A stretch of 64,000 nt of DNA, from contig NZ_CP177163.1 of NCBI RefSeq assembly GCF_046736075.1, positions 2,294,001-2,358,000 of the forward strand, written 5' to 3'. The number at the start of each line of letters is the position of its first letter. Position 1 is the first letter of the stretch. Below the pieces are notes generated by a model. The model saw only the letters and a program-made list of their open reading frames with translations, was not told the DNA's origin and ran no database searches. This stretch comes from Stenotrophomonas sp046736075 (GTDB lineage: Bacteria > Pseudomonadota > Gammaproteobacteria > Xanthomonadales > Xanthomonadaceae). The position numbers were made by a program, and so were the translations under genes. Shown in pieces: positions 28,377 through 37,173 of this stretch.

Positions 28377-28417
28377 GGGGGCGCCGCGCCGGATGTACGG
28401 CCCGCTATCATCCGCAC

Positions 28418-29878
28418 ATGCTCGCCACCTTCCATACCCTCCGCGACTGGGTCGCAGGCATTCCCCACCTGGGCCCGCTGCTTGCCGTGGCCTACGTGCT
28501 CTACCTGCTCTGGCTGACCGGCTGGATCATGCTGCAGAAGCGCGAGCCGGTGGCTACCCTCAGCTGGATCCTGTCGCTGGCCGCCCTGCCCTACCTCGGC
28601 CTCTTCATCTACTACCTGCTGGGCCCGCAGAAGGTGAAGCGGCAGCGCCTGCGCCGCGGCCGTTCGCGGTCGGGCATGGAGCACTACAGCAGCGTGTGCC
28701 CGCCCGATGCCGACTGCACCGAGCTGGCCAAGATCGCCCAGGCCACCACCGGCCTGGCGCCCAGTTCGGCCACCGAGGTTGAATGGCTGGTGGATGGCGC
28801 GGCCACCTACCGCGCCCTGCTGGCGGCCATCGCGCAGGCACGTGACCACCTGCACCTGGAGTACTACATCTTCAACCCCGACCACGCCGGTACCGCCCTG
28901 CGCGACGCCCTGGTGGAGCGCGCCCGCGCCGGCGTACGCGTGCGCCTGCTGCTCGATGCGGTGGGCTCCTCGGCCATCCGCAAGCGCTTCCTGGCGCCGC
29001 TGCTGGAGGCTGGCGCCGAGGTGGTGTGGTTCCATCCGCGGCAGCTGCTCAAGCCGTTCAAGCGGCCGTGGCTCAACATGCGCACCCACCGCAAGCTGGT
29101 CATCATCGACGGCCGCGAAGCCTTCACCGGTGGCATCAACATCACCGACGAGGAAGACGAAAGCCGGCGCAGCGATGCCTACCGCGACCTGCACATGCGC
29201 CTGCGCGGCCATGTGGTGCGCAGCCTGCAGCTGGTCTTCATCGAAGACTGGATCTACGCCAGCGGCGAAACGCCGGAGCGCTTCAACATCGCCCAGCTGT
29301 GGCCCAACGACATGGCCAGCCGCGGCGAGGGGCGGATCAACGCGCAGGTCCTGGTGTCCGGCCCGGACTCGTCCTGGGAAACCATCCACCGCCTGCACGT
29401 GGCCGCCATCCACGAGGCGCGCGAACGGGTCTGGCTGGTCACCCCCTACTTCGTCCCCGGCGAAGCCGCGCGCATGGCGCTCACCTCCGCCGCGCTCGGT
29501 GGTCTGGACGTGCGCCTGCTGGTGCCCAAGATGAGCGACTCCTGGTTCGTCACCCAGGCCGCGCGCTCCTACTTCGACGAGCTGCTCCAGGCCGGCGTCA
29601 GGATCTACGAGTACGGCCCGCGCATGCTGCATACCAAGGCCTTCATCGCCGACGACGACGTCTGCATCGTTGGCAGCGCCAACTTCGATCACCGCAGCTT
29701 CCGCCTCAACTTCGAGCTGTCCATGATGCTTGGCGACGCCGACCGCGTGGCCGCCCTCGCCGCCCTGCTCAGTGCCGAGTTCGACGCCGCCGTGCCGGTG
29801 CGCAACGACCGCCAGCGCGCCCTGTGGCGCCACCGCGTGCCCGAGGCCTTCGCCCGCCTCGCCTCTCCGCTGCTCTGA
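28418..29878 (+). CDS. cls: Cardiolipin synthase (phospholipase D superfamily)
   Basis: Synthesises cardiolipin at the inner membrane. 486 aa, with two N-terminal TM helices (AYVLYLLWLTGWIML and LAALPYLGLFIYYLL) and two PLD HKD motifs: HRKLVIIDGREAFTGG and HTKAFIADDDVCIVGSANFDHRS. This is the ClsA-like architecture. ATG 28418 starts just before TM1; the longer open frame upstream crosses the exb terminator and is not used. Confidence 0.93.
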   Translation: MLATFHTLRDWVAGIPHLGPLLAVAYVLYLLWLTGWIMLQKREPVATLSWILSLAALPYLGLFIYYLLGPQKVKRQRLRRGRSRSGMEHYSSVCPPDADCTELAKIAQATTGLAPSSATEVEWLVDGAATYRALLAAIAQARDHLHLEYYIFNPDHAGTALRDALVERARAGVRVRLLLDAVGSSAIRKRFLAPLLEAGAEVVWFHPRQLLKPFKRPWLNMRTHRKLVIIDGREAFTGGINITDEEDESRRSDAYRDLHMRLRGHVVRSLQLVFIEDWIYASGETPERFNIAQLWPNDMASRGEGRINAQVLVSGPDSSWETIHRLHVAAIHEARERVWLVTPYFVPGEAARMALTSAALGGLDVRLLVPKMSDSWFVTQAARSYFDELLQAGVRIYEYGPRMLHTKAFIADDDVCIVGSANFDHRSFRLNFELSMMLGDADRVAALAALLSAEFDAAVPVRNDRQRALWRHRVPEAFARLASPLL

Positions 29879-29945
29879 GACCGGCAGCGTGGAACCACGC
29901 TTGGCCTCGGCGCTACACTGGCCGGGTCAAACGGGGAGTGCTGAC

Positions 29946-30203
29946 ATGTACTGGTTGTTTCTGCTGCTCGCGCTGGGCTGCTTCGCCCTCGCGCTCAAGG
30001 CATCCCAGATGGGATGGATGATGCTGGCCCTGGCCGGCACCCTGCTGTTCCTGCTGGCCTGGGTGCGCGGCCTGTACGTTGCCCGATTCGGTGGCCTGCA
30101 GCGCGACACCAGCCAGCTCATCGACCCCCTCGAACTGCGCCGGTTGCGCGAGCAGGCCCAGGCCCGCCAGCAGCCGGCTACCGACGATTCCGACCCCCTG
30201 TAG
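29946..30203 (+). CDS. Small membrane protein, 85 aa
   Basis: Two hydrophobic helices (MYWLFLLLALGCFALAL and MGWMMLALAGTLLFLLAWVRGLY) followed by a charged, Arg/Gln-rich cytoplasmic tail. No family recognised. It ends 4 bp before pdxJ, so it is probably co-transcribed with it. Confidence 0.7.
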   Translation: MYWLFLLLALGCFALALKASQMGWMMLALAGTLLFLLAWVRGLYVARFGGLQRDTSQLIDPLELRRLREQAQARQQPATDDSDPL

Positions 30204-30207
30204 TCCC

Positions 30208-30951
30208 ATGACCCAGCTCAGCGTCAACGTGAACAAGATCGCCGTCCTGCGCAACTCGCGCGGCGGCACCGATCCGGATGTCCTGCAGGCCGCCCGCGCC
30301 TGCCTCGACGCCGGCGCGCACGGCATCACCGTGCACCCGCGCCCGGACCGCCGGCATATCCACGCCGAGGACGTGCTGGCGCTGTCGGCGCTGACCAGCG
30401 CGCGTGGCATCGAGTTCAACATCGAAGGCAATCCCTTCGCCCCGCCGCGCGAGGGCTATCCGGGCCTGCTGCCGCTGTGCGAGCTGACCCGCCCCGCCCA
30501 GGCCACGCTGGTGCCCGATGGCGACGGCCAGCTCACCTCCGACCACGGCTTCGACTTCGCCCGCGACGCCGAGCGCCTGCGCCCGCTGATCGCCGCGCTG
30601 AAGTCCTACGGGTGCCGGGTCAGCCTGTTCGTTGATGCCGGCAACCCGGACCTGGCCCAGGCCGCGGCCATCGGCGCCGACCGCATCGAGCTCTACACCG
30701 GCCCCTACGCCGACGCCCATGCCGCCGGCGATGCCACCGCCATGCTGGCCCTGTTCGCCGACGCTGCCCGCCGGGCCCAGGCCGTCGGCCTCGGGGTCAA
30801 CGCCGGGCACGACCTGTCGCAGGACAACCTCGCCGACTTCCTGCGCGCCGTCCCTGACGTGCTGGAAGTCTCGATCGGCCATGCGCTGATCAGCGAAGCC
30901 CTCTACGACGGCCTCGACGCCACAGTGAAGGGCTACCTGGCCCTGCTTTGA
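30208..30951 (+). CDS. pdxJ: Pyridoxine 5'-phosphate synthase
   Basis: Last step of the DXP-dependent vitamin B6 pathway: condenses 1-deoxy-D-xylulose 5-phosphate with 3-amino-2-oxopropyl phosphate. 247 aa. Motifs: LSVNVNKIAVLRNSRGG, GAHGITVHPRPDRRHI, EFNIEGNPF, RVSLFVDAGNPD and GVNAGHDLSQDNL, then EVSIGHALISEAL. Full length for the family; starts at ATG 30208. Confidence 0.96.
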   Translation: MTQLSVNVNKIAVLRNSRGGTDPDVLQAARACLDAGAHGITVHPRPDRRHIHAEDVLALSALTSARGIEFNIEGNPFAPPREGYPGLLPLCELTRPAQATLVPDGDGQLTSDHGFDFARDAERLRPLIAALKSYGCRVSLFVDAGNPDLAQAAAIGADRIELYTGPYADAHAAGDATAMLALFADAARRAQAVGLGVNAGHDLSQDNLADFLRAVPDVLEVSIGHALISEALYDGLDATVKGYLALL

Positions 30952-31065
30952 CCCGTCGCTGACGTGGCGTGACCCGCCCGCGTGGCCTGTGGACAACGTT
31001 GGGGACCAACCCGCGCCATAGGCCCGCAAACCCAGCAGGCACAAGGGTTTCGCTTCCCTTTTGGG

Positions 31066-31088
31066 CTGTGGTTAGTAATACTGCTAAC
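31066..31088 (+). promoter_or_regulatory. Upstream element of the radical SAM gene, duplicated in the island
   Basis: CTGTGGTTAGTAATACTGCTAA, 80 bp before the split gene's ATG, is closely matched at 32310-32333 (CTGTGGTTAGCAATAATACTAA) before the island's replacement copy. A second conserved block (CCTGTGGACAACGTTGGGG near 30986 versus CCTGTGGATAAGGTTGGGA near 32228) shows the promoter region was carried too. Confidence 0.6.
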
Positions 31089-31167
31089 CCATGTGCACCC
31101 CGCTGCCAGCCCCCCGCCTCCCGGCCGGGTCTCAATCGTTGAGACCCGCCCCGGCTAGCCTTTGATC

Positions 31168-31419
31168 ATGGGTATCGCGATCAAAGGCCGAGGTTCCACA
31201 ACGCACCTGGCGGGCCGTTTCGAGGTCACCGTCAGCGAAGCCGTGGACGACGGCTGGGAGGCGGACGACAGCGAGGAGTTCGCCACGCCGCGCCTGCGCA
31301 CCGAAGTGCGCGCCGAAACCGCGCGCAGCATCATCAGCCGCAACAAGTCGCCCGACGTCGGCTTCAGCCAATCGGTCAATCCGTACCGCGGTTGCGAGCA
31401 TGGTCTGAATTTCCCATAA
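31168..31419 (+). pseudogene. PA0069-family radical SAM protein, N-terminal fragment cut by island insertion
   Basis: Codes for MGIAIKGRGSTTHLAGRFEV..., through VNPYRGCEHG, where the family continues CxYCFARPSH. After the GGT codon ending at 31404 the sequence changes to island DNA, and the frame stops at 31417-31419 after LNFP. The break falls within the CxxxCxxC cluster that binds the [4Fe-4S]/SAM cofactor, so the fragment cannot be active. The remaining part starts at about 45617. Confidence 0.93.
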
Positions 31420-31565
31420 GTGTTCACTGAGAAAGCGCTTCCTAATCAGCAACTTGCGAAGGAAATAGTGAACACTCTCGCGGCCAAATCTTCGAAAATC
31501 GTCCAGAAAGCGTCATTCCGCCAAGGTTGGTCGATCGGAGACTGGGAGAGTTGGGGAGAAACGTT

Positions 31566-31790
31566 CTAGAGGCCTGCCTCTGCCAGCAACTCAGACATGG
31601 TCTTCTCGAGGCCATTGGCCACCCGTTCAAGTGTGGCGAGAGTGACATTCTTCTCGCCACGCTCAATTTTGCTGTAGTAAGCCCGGTGCATCTGGATATG
31701 GTCTGCAAAGCCTTCCTGACTGAATCAAAGAGCGACACGACTCGCCCGGATGACGTCGGCCAGGACTGCCTGATGCGTATGTTCGACCAT
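31566..31790 (-). pseudogene. XRE-family HTH regulator with in-frame TGA
   Basis: On the minus strand, one frame reads MVEHTHQAVLADVIRASRVAL, a TGA stop (31727-31725), then FSQEGFADHIQMHRAYYSKI and ERGEKNVTLATLERVANGLE to the end. This is a complete 74-codon lambda-repressor-like HTH whose codon 22 would be Gly (GGA to TGA) in the usual GxSQE context. The regulator is therefore probably dead unless the stop is read through or translation restarts. It lies next to the island's left end. Confidence 0.75.
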
Positions 31791-31945
31791 ACGACCAAGC
31801 TTGTGGTTCCAGTACTTTAAAGACTACGCCTCTAAAGGTAGTCTACTTATAAGTACTGATCTGAATTCCCATAAATTTCTATCTCGTATGCCCGGAACTG
31901 GAACTGACTCTAGAGCTGCCCTTATCTCCTTTAGGAAGGGAACAA

Positions 31946-32206
31946 GTGATCAGCCAGGTTCGTCGAATGCAAGAAGACGAAGGCCAGTCGAAAAGCTTTG
32001 AGCACCGTCTAGCGGAGGAACTCTCGAGGCTCATCCCAGAACTCACCGACTGGGACATCAAGCCCCCGACAGGAGCGCAGATGGCATACGCAGTCTCGCT
32101 GTGTGCGCAACTGGGAATTGTGCTCCCAGCAGCTACCCGTCGATCACGGGGCCTAATGCAGACCTTCCTGGCTGAAGCCAAAGCGCTTGCTAGCCAACGG
32201 GACTGA
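31946..32206 (+). CDS. Small hypothetical protein, 86 aa
   Basis: Starts at GTG 31946 behind AGGAAGGGA. Soluble and charged; the second half, IKPPTGAQMAYAVSLCAQLGIVLP, resembles the short PTxxQxxYAxxLAxxLGIxLP module found at the ends of plasmid and mobile-element topoisomerase/helicase-type proteins. That suggests a DNA-mobility origin, but no function can be assigned. It lies between the broken XRE gene and the replacement radical SAM gene. Confidence 0.55.
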   Translation: MISQVRRMQEDEGQSKSFEHRLAEELSRLIPELTDWDIKPPTGAQMAYAVSLCAQLGIVLPAATRRSRGLMQTFLAEAKALASQRD

Positions 32207-32356
32207 TGGCTGCCCAGCCGCAACCGCCCTGTGGATAAGGTTGGGAATACAACACGTCGCGATGAAGCATGAGGCCTACAGCTAGCTGAATCCCCGGACC
32301 TTGCAGTCCCTGTGGTTAGCAATAATACTAACTACTCATTAAGGGCTGAGGGCGGC

Positions 32357-33448
32357 ATGGAACAGGATGCTCGAAAGGCTCAGGTACCTATCAAAGGCCG
32401 AGGCTCCGCTTCACGCGTGCAAAGCCGCTTCGATGCGACGACAACGGTCGGCGTCGATGATGGCTGGGAATCGATCTACGAAGACCTGCAGGAGTTGCCG
32501 CGGCTGAGAACTGAGGTGACCGAAGAACGCGCCCGGACTGTGATCAGCCGCAACAACTCTCCCGACGTTGGATTCAGTGCGTCGGTCAATCCCTATCGGG
32601 GATGCGAGCACGGATGCGTCTACTGCTTCGCCCGACCTTCCCACAGCTACCTCAGCCTATCGCCAGGGCTGGACTTTGAGACCAAGCTCTTTGCGAAAAC
32701 CAACGCCGCAGAGCGGTTGCGCAATGAGCTTGGTCGTCCCAGCTACCAATGCGCTGCCATCGCCCTGGGTATCAACACGGACGGATACCAGCCCATCGAA
32801 AGGAGCTACCAAATTACCCGCCAATGCCTTGAGCTTCTGGCCGAAACGCGCCACCCCGTGAGCTTCGTGACCAAGAGTGCATTGATCACTCGCGACATCG
32901 ATCTACTCGCGGCCATGGCAAAAGACCGCCTGGTCACGGTGTACTTCTCAGTGACCACACTTGATCGAAAGCTATCAGCAAAGCTCGAGCCACGAGCTGC
33001 TGCTCCGCACGCACGGCTAAGGGCGATGGAGACACTCCATAAGGCCGGCGTGCCTGTTGGTGTACTGGTGGCTCCTGTCATCCCCCGCATCACTGACCAC
33101 GAACTCGAGGCGATCCTCGAAGAAGCGCACGCCCATGGAGCGCGGGCTGCAGGCTACGTGCTGCTGCGACTACCCAACGAGATCAAGGACATCTGGAAAG
33201 AGTGGCTGGAACTGCACTATCCGGACCGGGCAGAACACGTTCTCAGCCTCATGCGCCAGTTGCATGGTGGCAAAGAGTACGACGCCGCATTCGGTACCAG
33301 AATGCGAGGTACGGGCCCCTTTGCAGATCTACTTTCCCAAAGATTCAAGAAGGTGCACAGAAGCTTGGGATTCGCAAAGCTCCCTCCCCTGAACACCCAA
33401 CTCTTTCAGCCCCCCAGAGAGCTGTCGCCCCAGGGCCAACTGTTCTGA
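32357..33448 (+). CDS. PA0069-family radical SAM protein, intact island-borne copy
   Basis: Full-length 363-aa radical SAM protein, co-linear with the two chromosomal fragments but clearly divergent. It retains the cofactor motif NPYRGCEHGCVYCFARPSH (Cys83, Cys87, Cys90), then SLSPGLDFETKLFAKTNAA and the C-terminal SPQGQLF end. Family function is unknown (SplB/Rv2578c-like rSAM). Start ATG 32357; a GTG at 32312 is in frame but lies in the conserved promoter element. Infer: it replaces the host gene disrupted by the island. Confidence 0.92.
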   Translation: MEQDARKAQVPIKGRGSASRVQSRFDATTTVGVDDGWESIYEDLQELPRLRTEVTEERARTVISRNNSPDVGFSASVNPYRGCEHGCVYCFARPSHSYLSLSPGLDFETKLFAKTNAAERLRNELGRPSYQCAAIALGINTDGYQPIERSYQITRQCLELLAETRHPVSFVTKSALITRDIDLLAAMAKDRLVTVYFSVTTLDRKLSAKLEPRAAAPHARLRAMETLHKAGVPVGVLVAPVIPRITDHELEAILEEAHAHGARAAGYVLLRLPNEIKDIWKEWLELHYPDRAEHVLSLMRQLHGGKEYDAAFGTRMRGTGPFADLLSQRFKKVHRSLGFAKLPPLNTQLFQPPRELSPQGQLF

Positions 33449-33545
33449 GAAGTAAGATGGAGCCCACTCCAAGCGGGTGGGCAAGCTGTCTCAAGCTGTG
33501 AGATGAGCAAAAGCTAGCTTTCTCGGAAACAACTACACCGAGAGA

Positions 33546-33884
33546 ATGGTAATGAGCTGGCTGAAACTGATACGCCTCTACTACCCCGCTGGCCTGGTGG
33601 CGACTCTCTCCTTGGCATTCGCGATAGTCGTGCATCCCCTTGGCGACAAAAGCTTGACCAGAGGCTTCTATGAAGTGGCCATGTGGCTACCAACTGCGGG
33701 CCTGGCATTTGCCTTCATTCATGGTCTGTGGACACTCCATCGGTGTTGCCAAGCGGGACTAGGCACAGGACCGATTTGTCCTTACCGCGGGGGGCCGCTG
33801 GGCGCCGAAAAAAGCGGCAAGTACAGCCTCCACAGGACCTGCGTGGCATGTGGAAAGCACGCAAACAAGCGCCACTACCGCTGA
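33546..33884 (+). CDS. Small membrane protein with C-terminal Cys motif, 112 aa
   Basis: Two hydrophobic segments (LYYPAGLVATLSLAFAIVV and EVAMWLPTAGLAFAFIHGLW) and a Cys-rich tail (CPYRGG...RTCVACGKHANKRHYR) that could bind metal. ATG 33546 or 33552 are both possible. Not recognised. It lies between the replacement radical SAM gene and the convergent HEPN pair. Confidence 0.5.
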   Translation: MVMSWLKLIRLYYPAGLVATLSLAFAIVVHPLGDKSLTRGFYEVAMWLPTAGLAFAFIHGLWTLHRCCQAGLGTGPICPYRGGPLGAEKSGKYSLHRTCVACGKHANKRHYR

Positions 33885-33968
33885 TCACAACCGACTGATG
33901 CTGCATCAATCTAGTTCCCTGCTAGTTTCCGCCACTGCGACGGCAGCAACGTCCGCTCTATCGCCGGA

Positions 33969-35831
33969 TCAGCATTCCGCTGCTGAAGTCAACGCCCCAA
34001 AGTGGTCCTTGAACAAAGGGATCAGGCACAGATGCCACATCAGCCAGCAAGCATACATAGCGTCGCCACTGTACGGCACACCGTCGCTTGCGGTGCCATG
34101 GGCGATGGCATGCCTGAGTCCTGGACCGGATCGAGCGAGAAAAACTCGATCGATGTCATCAATCACTGCCTCTCCAAAGATCCTGTCCAACTCACTCCGA
34201 TGATTCTTGTAGAGCTGAGTAATGCTCATGTCCTCCTGTGTCCCTGAATCCTCATCGTGCCGAACGACGTCGACATCGTGCCCCTTGAGGACATAGATCA
34301 GCGAAGCCTCCATAAGTGGGGTCAGGATGAAAAGTGCCGACGTCAAATCACCATGTAAGAACGCTAAAAATCCTCGTGAGAAGGTTTCCGTAAGATCGGT
34401 TGGCACGAACGGGCTATCTCGACAGAGTAGAGAGACGTCCTCGTATGAAATTGGATGCTCCAAAGCCAGCTGGTACAAGACGACAGCAATACGTCCTTGC
34501 ACCACGGTGCCACGATAAATCTCCTCCTGCCTCGCAACTGCATGTTCCAGGGCAGCAGAGTCAATATCGCGCAGACCTGCTCCAGGCGCCCTGAAGCGAA
34601 CATAGCCATCGGAGTCATACTGCTCTACGCCAAACAGCGAGCTCAATGGATGCTTCCGTATGCCTTCGATGGCCTCTGCTTCTATGACTTGGGTAGGCCG
34701 CGGGCGATGGATGGATGCGAGCAAAAACAGTCCGTCCTTGAGTGAAGCTCCTTTGGCTCGACTCCTTACAGCATCAACTAGCTCGCTCAAATCCCATGAA
34801 TACTCAAACGAGCTAAAGTCATCCTCTGCAGCGGACTGAAGACGAATCAACTCTGTGCGAAGTTCACGCTTGGAAGCCTTGGCGTCAGCTGAGGACAGCC
34901 CGCGCAGAAGATCGATGGCCTGCTGCACAAAGTGAGATCCACTTAGCGTGCCACCTAACAAACGGCCATGCTCCGCCATAACGCCGCTAGCCTCAATCAG
35001 GCACCTCTCATAACTGGCATTGTCCTGCGCGCGGCGCCACGCGCGCCCAGCAGAAGCAAGTGCATCGCACACGGCATGCGGGTTCTGATCAGGGGAGAAT
35101 CCGTGGGCAGCGACTTCCATCCGAGGCGCACAGTTGCCTGGTTCATCGAGCTCAAAGTCCAGAGCCAGGGTCATCATCAACAGTAGTCCCTCACTGTTGC
35201 CCTCAGCCTCGAAACTGTCGGCAGCGGAAAGGCAAAATCGCCTCAGCACCCTAAAATCTGGGTCATCCCGATCAAGATGCATGATGTCGCAGATCTGCAG
35301 TCCCCTGCGCAACGCATTGCCGATCACACTGACAGGTAGATGACCTGCATCAAAGTCACGGTGCCTAAGCTGCTGAGTCATCAGTCCTTCCGCAACACGA
35401 TAGTACGCGAGTGCAGCCTCCCTACCCGAATCAACCCGACCCCGTTCGACAAACCAACCGAGATCGCAGAGCCGAGCACAAATCACGGGGTTGGGTGAAC
35501 GACGCCCAAGGGCCTCTAGTACTGCGCCACATCCCTTCCAGTCAGTGCCGACAGCTGTCCGTCCATTGCCGGACTCAATCATCGCAGTGTACGGAGCCTT
35601 CGGCAGATCCAGCCTTTGGTGCAGCTGCAAGGCCGACCCAAGCAATTGCAGGACGCGACCACGCGAAGATGAGTTCTTCTCCTCGGAGCTCGGGCCATCG
35701 GCGAAGAACATATCACCGAGACGATGGGCAGAAGCCTCGCTAGTCAGAAGCTCGGCATCCGCGAGGTCAAACTGAAACTCATTGACGTCTGACAACGACG
35801 CTGCCGCCCAAGGATACTTCGCATCGTTCAT
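33969..35831 (-). CDS. Large helical protein with C-terminal Rx4H (HEPN-like) motif, 620 aa
   Basis: Start ATG 35831 follows a strong GGAGGAGC site (the GTG seven codons upstream does not). Mostly alpha-helical and without membrane segments; the N-terminal two-thirds resemble helical-repeat architecture. The C-terminal segment LRHAIAHGTA (Arg573, His578) fits the HEPN RNase motif RxxxxH and the RHxxAHG end of DUF4209-type proteins. It is downstream of, and in line with, a second Rx4H protein (112-bp gap). Defence role is inferred from the motif and island context. Confidence 0.65.
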   Translation of the reverse strand: MNDAKYPWAAASLSDVNEFQFDLADAELLTSEASAHRLGDMFFADGPSSEEKNSSSRGRVLQLLGSALQLHQRLDLPKAPYTAMIESGNGRTAVGTDWKGCGAVLEALGRRSPNPVICARLCDLGWFVERGRVDSGREAALAYYRVAEGLMTQQLRHRDFDAGHLPVSVIGNALRRGLQICDIMHLDRDDPDFRVLRRFCLSAADSFEAEGNSEGLLLMMTLALDFELDEPGNCAPRMEVAAHGFSPDQNPHAVCDALASAGRAWRRAQDNASYERCLIEASGVMAEHGRLLGGTLSGSHFVQQAIDLLRGLSSADAKASKRELRTELIRLQSAAEDDFSSFEYSWDLSELVDAVRSRAKGASLKDGLFLLASIHRPRPTQVIEAEAIEGIRKHPLSSLFGVEQYDSDGYVRFRAPGAGLRDIDSAALEHAVARQEEIYRGTVVQGRIAVVLYQLALEHPISYEDVSLLCRDSPFVPTDLTETFSRGFLAFLHGDLTSALFILTPLMEASLIYVLKGHDVDVVRHDEDSGTQEDMSITQLYKNHRSELDRIFGEAVIDDIDRVFLARSGPGLRHAIAHGTASDGVPYSGDAMYACWLMWHLCLIPLFKDHFGALTSAAEC

Positions 35832-35943
35832 TGAGCTCCTCCAATCCGACACGTGGAGACTGCGGCAGGTTCGCTAGCTCCATAAGAATAAAGACACAAG
35901 CAGCAGGGATACGAATATCCGAAGACCTGTCTGAGAAAAATCT

Positions 35944-36705
35944 CTACAAGGACTCCACAGGACCAGGCAACTCCTCTTCAACAAAGGGGAGTGGATCAAC
36001 CAAGCCACCTTCGTCCAAGTAAGGTAGCCCCTCAGCCTTGCAAATCCCTGCTACCTCTCTTAGCAGTGAGTACACGCTCTCGAATCTATGGTCTACGGAA
36101 GCAGCAACCTTCGTAAGCGTCCTTCCCTCATGGACGATAGAGTTACGGAGCCTAACTATCTCCGCGATGGGGGCGGCAACGTCGGCAGCGACACGATGTC
36201 TTGTGAGCTTGTAGATGCGTTCAAAAATCTTCTCGATTGAACCATCCGATGCATTGCGCGCAGCTCGACGCGCGAACTCGCCACGAAGCTCGGACAAGGA
36301 TGACGCAGCCAACACTTCACGTAGAGGCACGTACGCCTCCTCTCGCTTAGATGAGTTAGGCATCAGATGCGCATGAATCGACTGCGGTTTGGCAGTGAAG
36401 TACACCACGAGGAACTCAAAGATGATGTTCTCGACATACGTCGCAGCGGTGACGACCATAAGCGACGCGTAGTGATCAATGGCTGATAAAGCGTCACTGT
36501 AGGCAGAATCGCGAATACGTTCATCCAGACGACTGACATGAGGCGAAACCCGCGCTCCTCTATCACCCAACGTCTGCACGTAAAGAGATCGCTTGTACTC
36601 GGCTGCCACCGGCGGATGCTCTGCCAAGTCAACTAGCCTCGAGTAAGCGGCCGGTGTGGAAAGGACTCTCGCATGCCACTTTCCAACGTCAAAGGCCATT
36701 CTCAT
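35944..36705 (-). CDS. HEPN-like protein, 253 aa
   Basis: All-helical soluble protein. EIVRLRNSIVHEG (Arg187, His192) is a good match to the RNxxxH motif of HEPN/RiboL-PSP-type nucleases, preceded by a helix with YVENIIFEFLVVYF. First gene of the minus-strand pair; the second also carries Rx4H near its C-terminus. The acidic C-terminus (VEEELPG) is notable. HEPN pairs commonly act as toxin-type RNases in antiphage or toxin-antitoxin systems; which partner is catalytic here is unknown. Confidence 0.65.
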   Translation of the reverse strand: MRMAFDVGKWHARVLSTPAAYSRLVDLAEHPPVAAEYKRSLYVQTLGDRGARVSPHVSRLDERIRDSAYSDALSAIDHYASLMVVTAATYVENIIFEFLVVYFTAKPQSIHAHLMPNSSKREEAYVPLREVLAASSLSELRGEFARRAARNASDGSIEKIFERIYKLTRHRVAADVAAPIAEIVRLRNSIVHEGRTLTKVAASVDHRFESVYSLLREVAGICKAEGLPYLDEGGLVDPLPFVEEELPGPVESL

Positions 36706-37173
36706 TCATCCCCGGGGGCCGATTCTGGACGCAATTCTGGGCCGCCGCCGCGCGTGCTGTCTACTCAAGGTTGAGAGAGCCATGGGATTCAGCCCCTAAA
36801 GACCCCGGGGCACAAACCTCTGTAAGCGCATGGATCCGATTAGGGCGCAGAACCGCGAGAACCTAGTGTCAATCTACCTACCGCGCACGATCTGCAGGCG
36901 GTGAGCAGAATGCACGCAGCGATAACCATGTCCTGATCTGAGCTCACCTCATACCCCGTCGGATAGCTTTCCACAGAGGCATATGCTGCGCACTTCCAAG
37001 GCTATTCATTATGAATAGGCGGCTCTCTTAGTAAAGGTATCAGTACCCAATGGTACGGTGCAAGTCTATGAAATAGCGGGGAAATAAACGCTAATGTGAA
37101 CCATGCGCATCCAGGCCGTACCAGTAGGCTCACGCGCTTGCATTCCGAATTGGGACTGCTACGTTCCGCGCCC
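36706..37173. other. Non-coding 470 bp between HEPN pair and recombinase remnant
   Basis: No credible gene. Contains an 8-bp-arm palindrome CTATTCAT-T-ATGAATAG at 37002-37018 and one copy of the dispersed motif ACCAGTAGGCTCAC at 37120-37133. The promoter of the minus-strand HEPN pair must lie at its left end. Confidence 0.5.

Noticed and set aside
31442..31798. 118-aa minus-strand open frame at the island's left end
   Set aside because: It is the wrong frame over the XRE pseudogene; the HTH similarity lies in the frame with the TGA.
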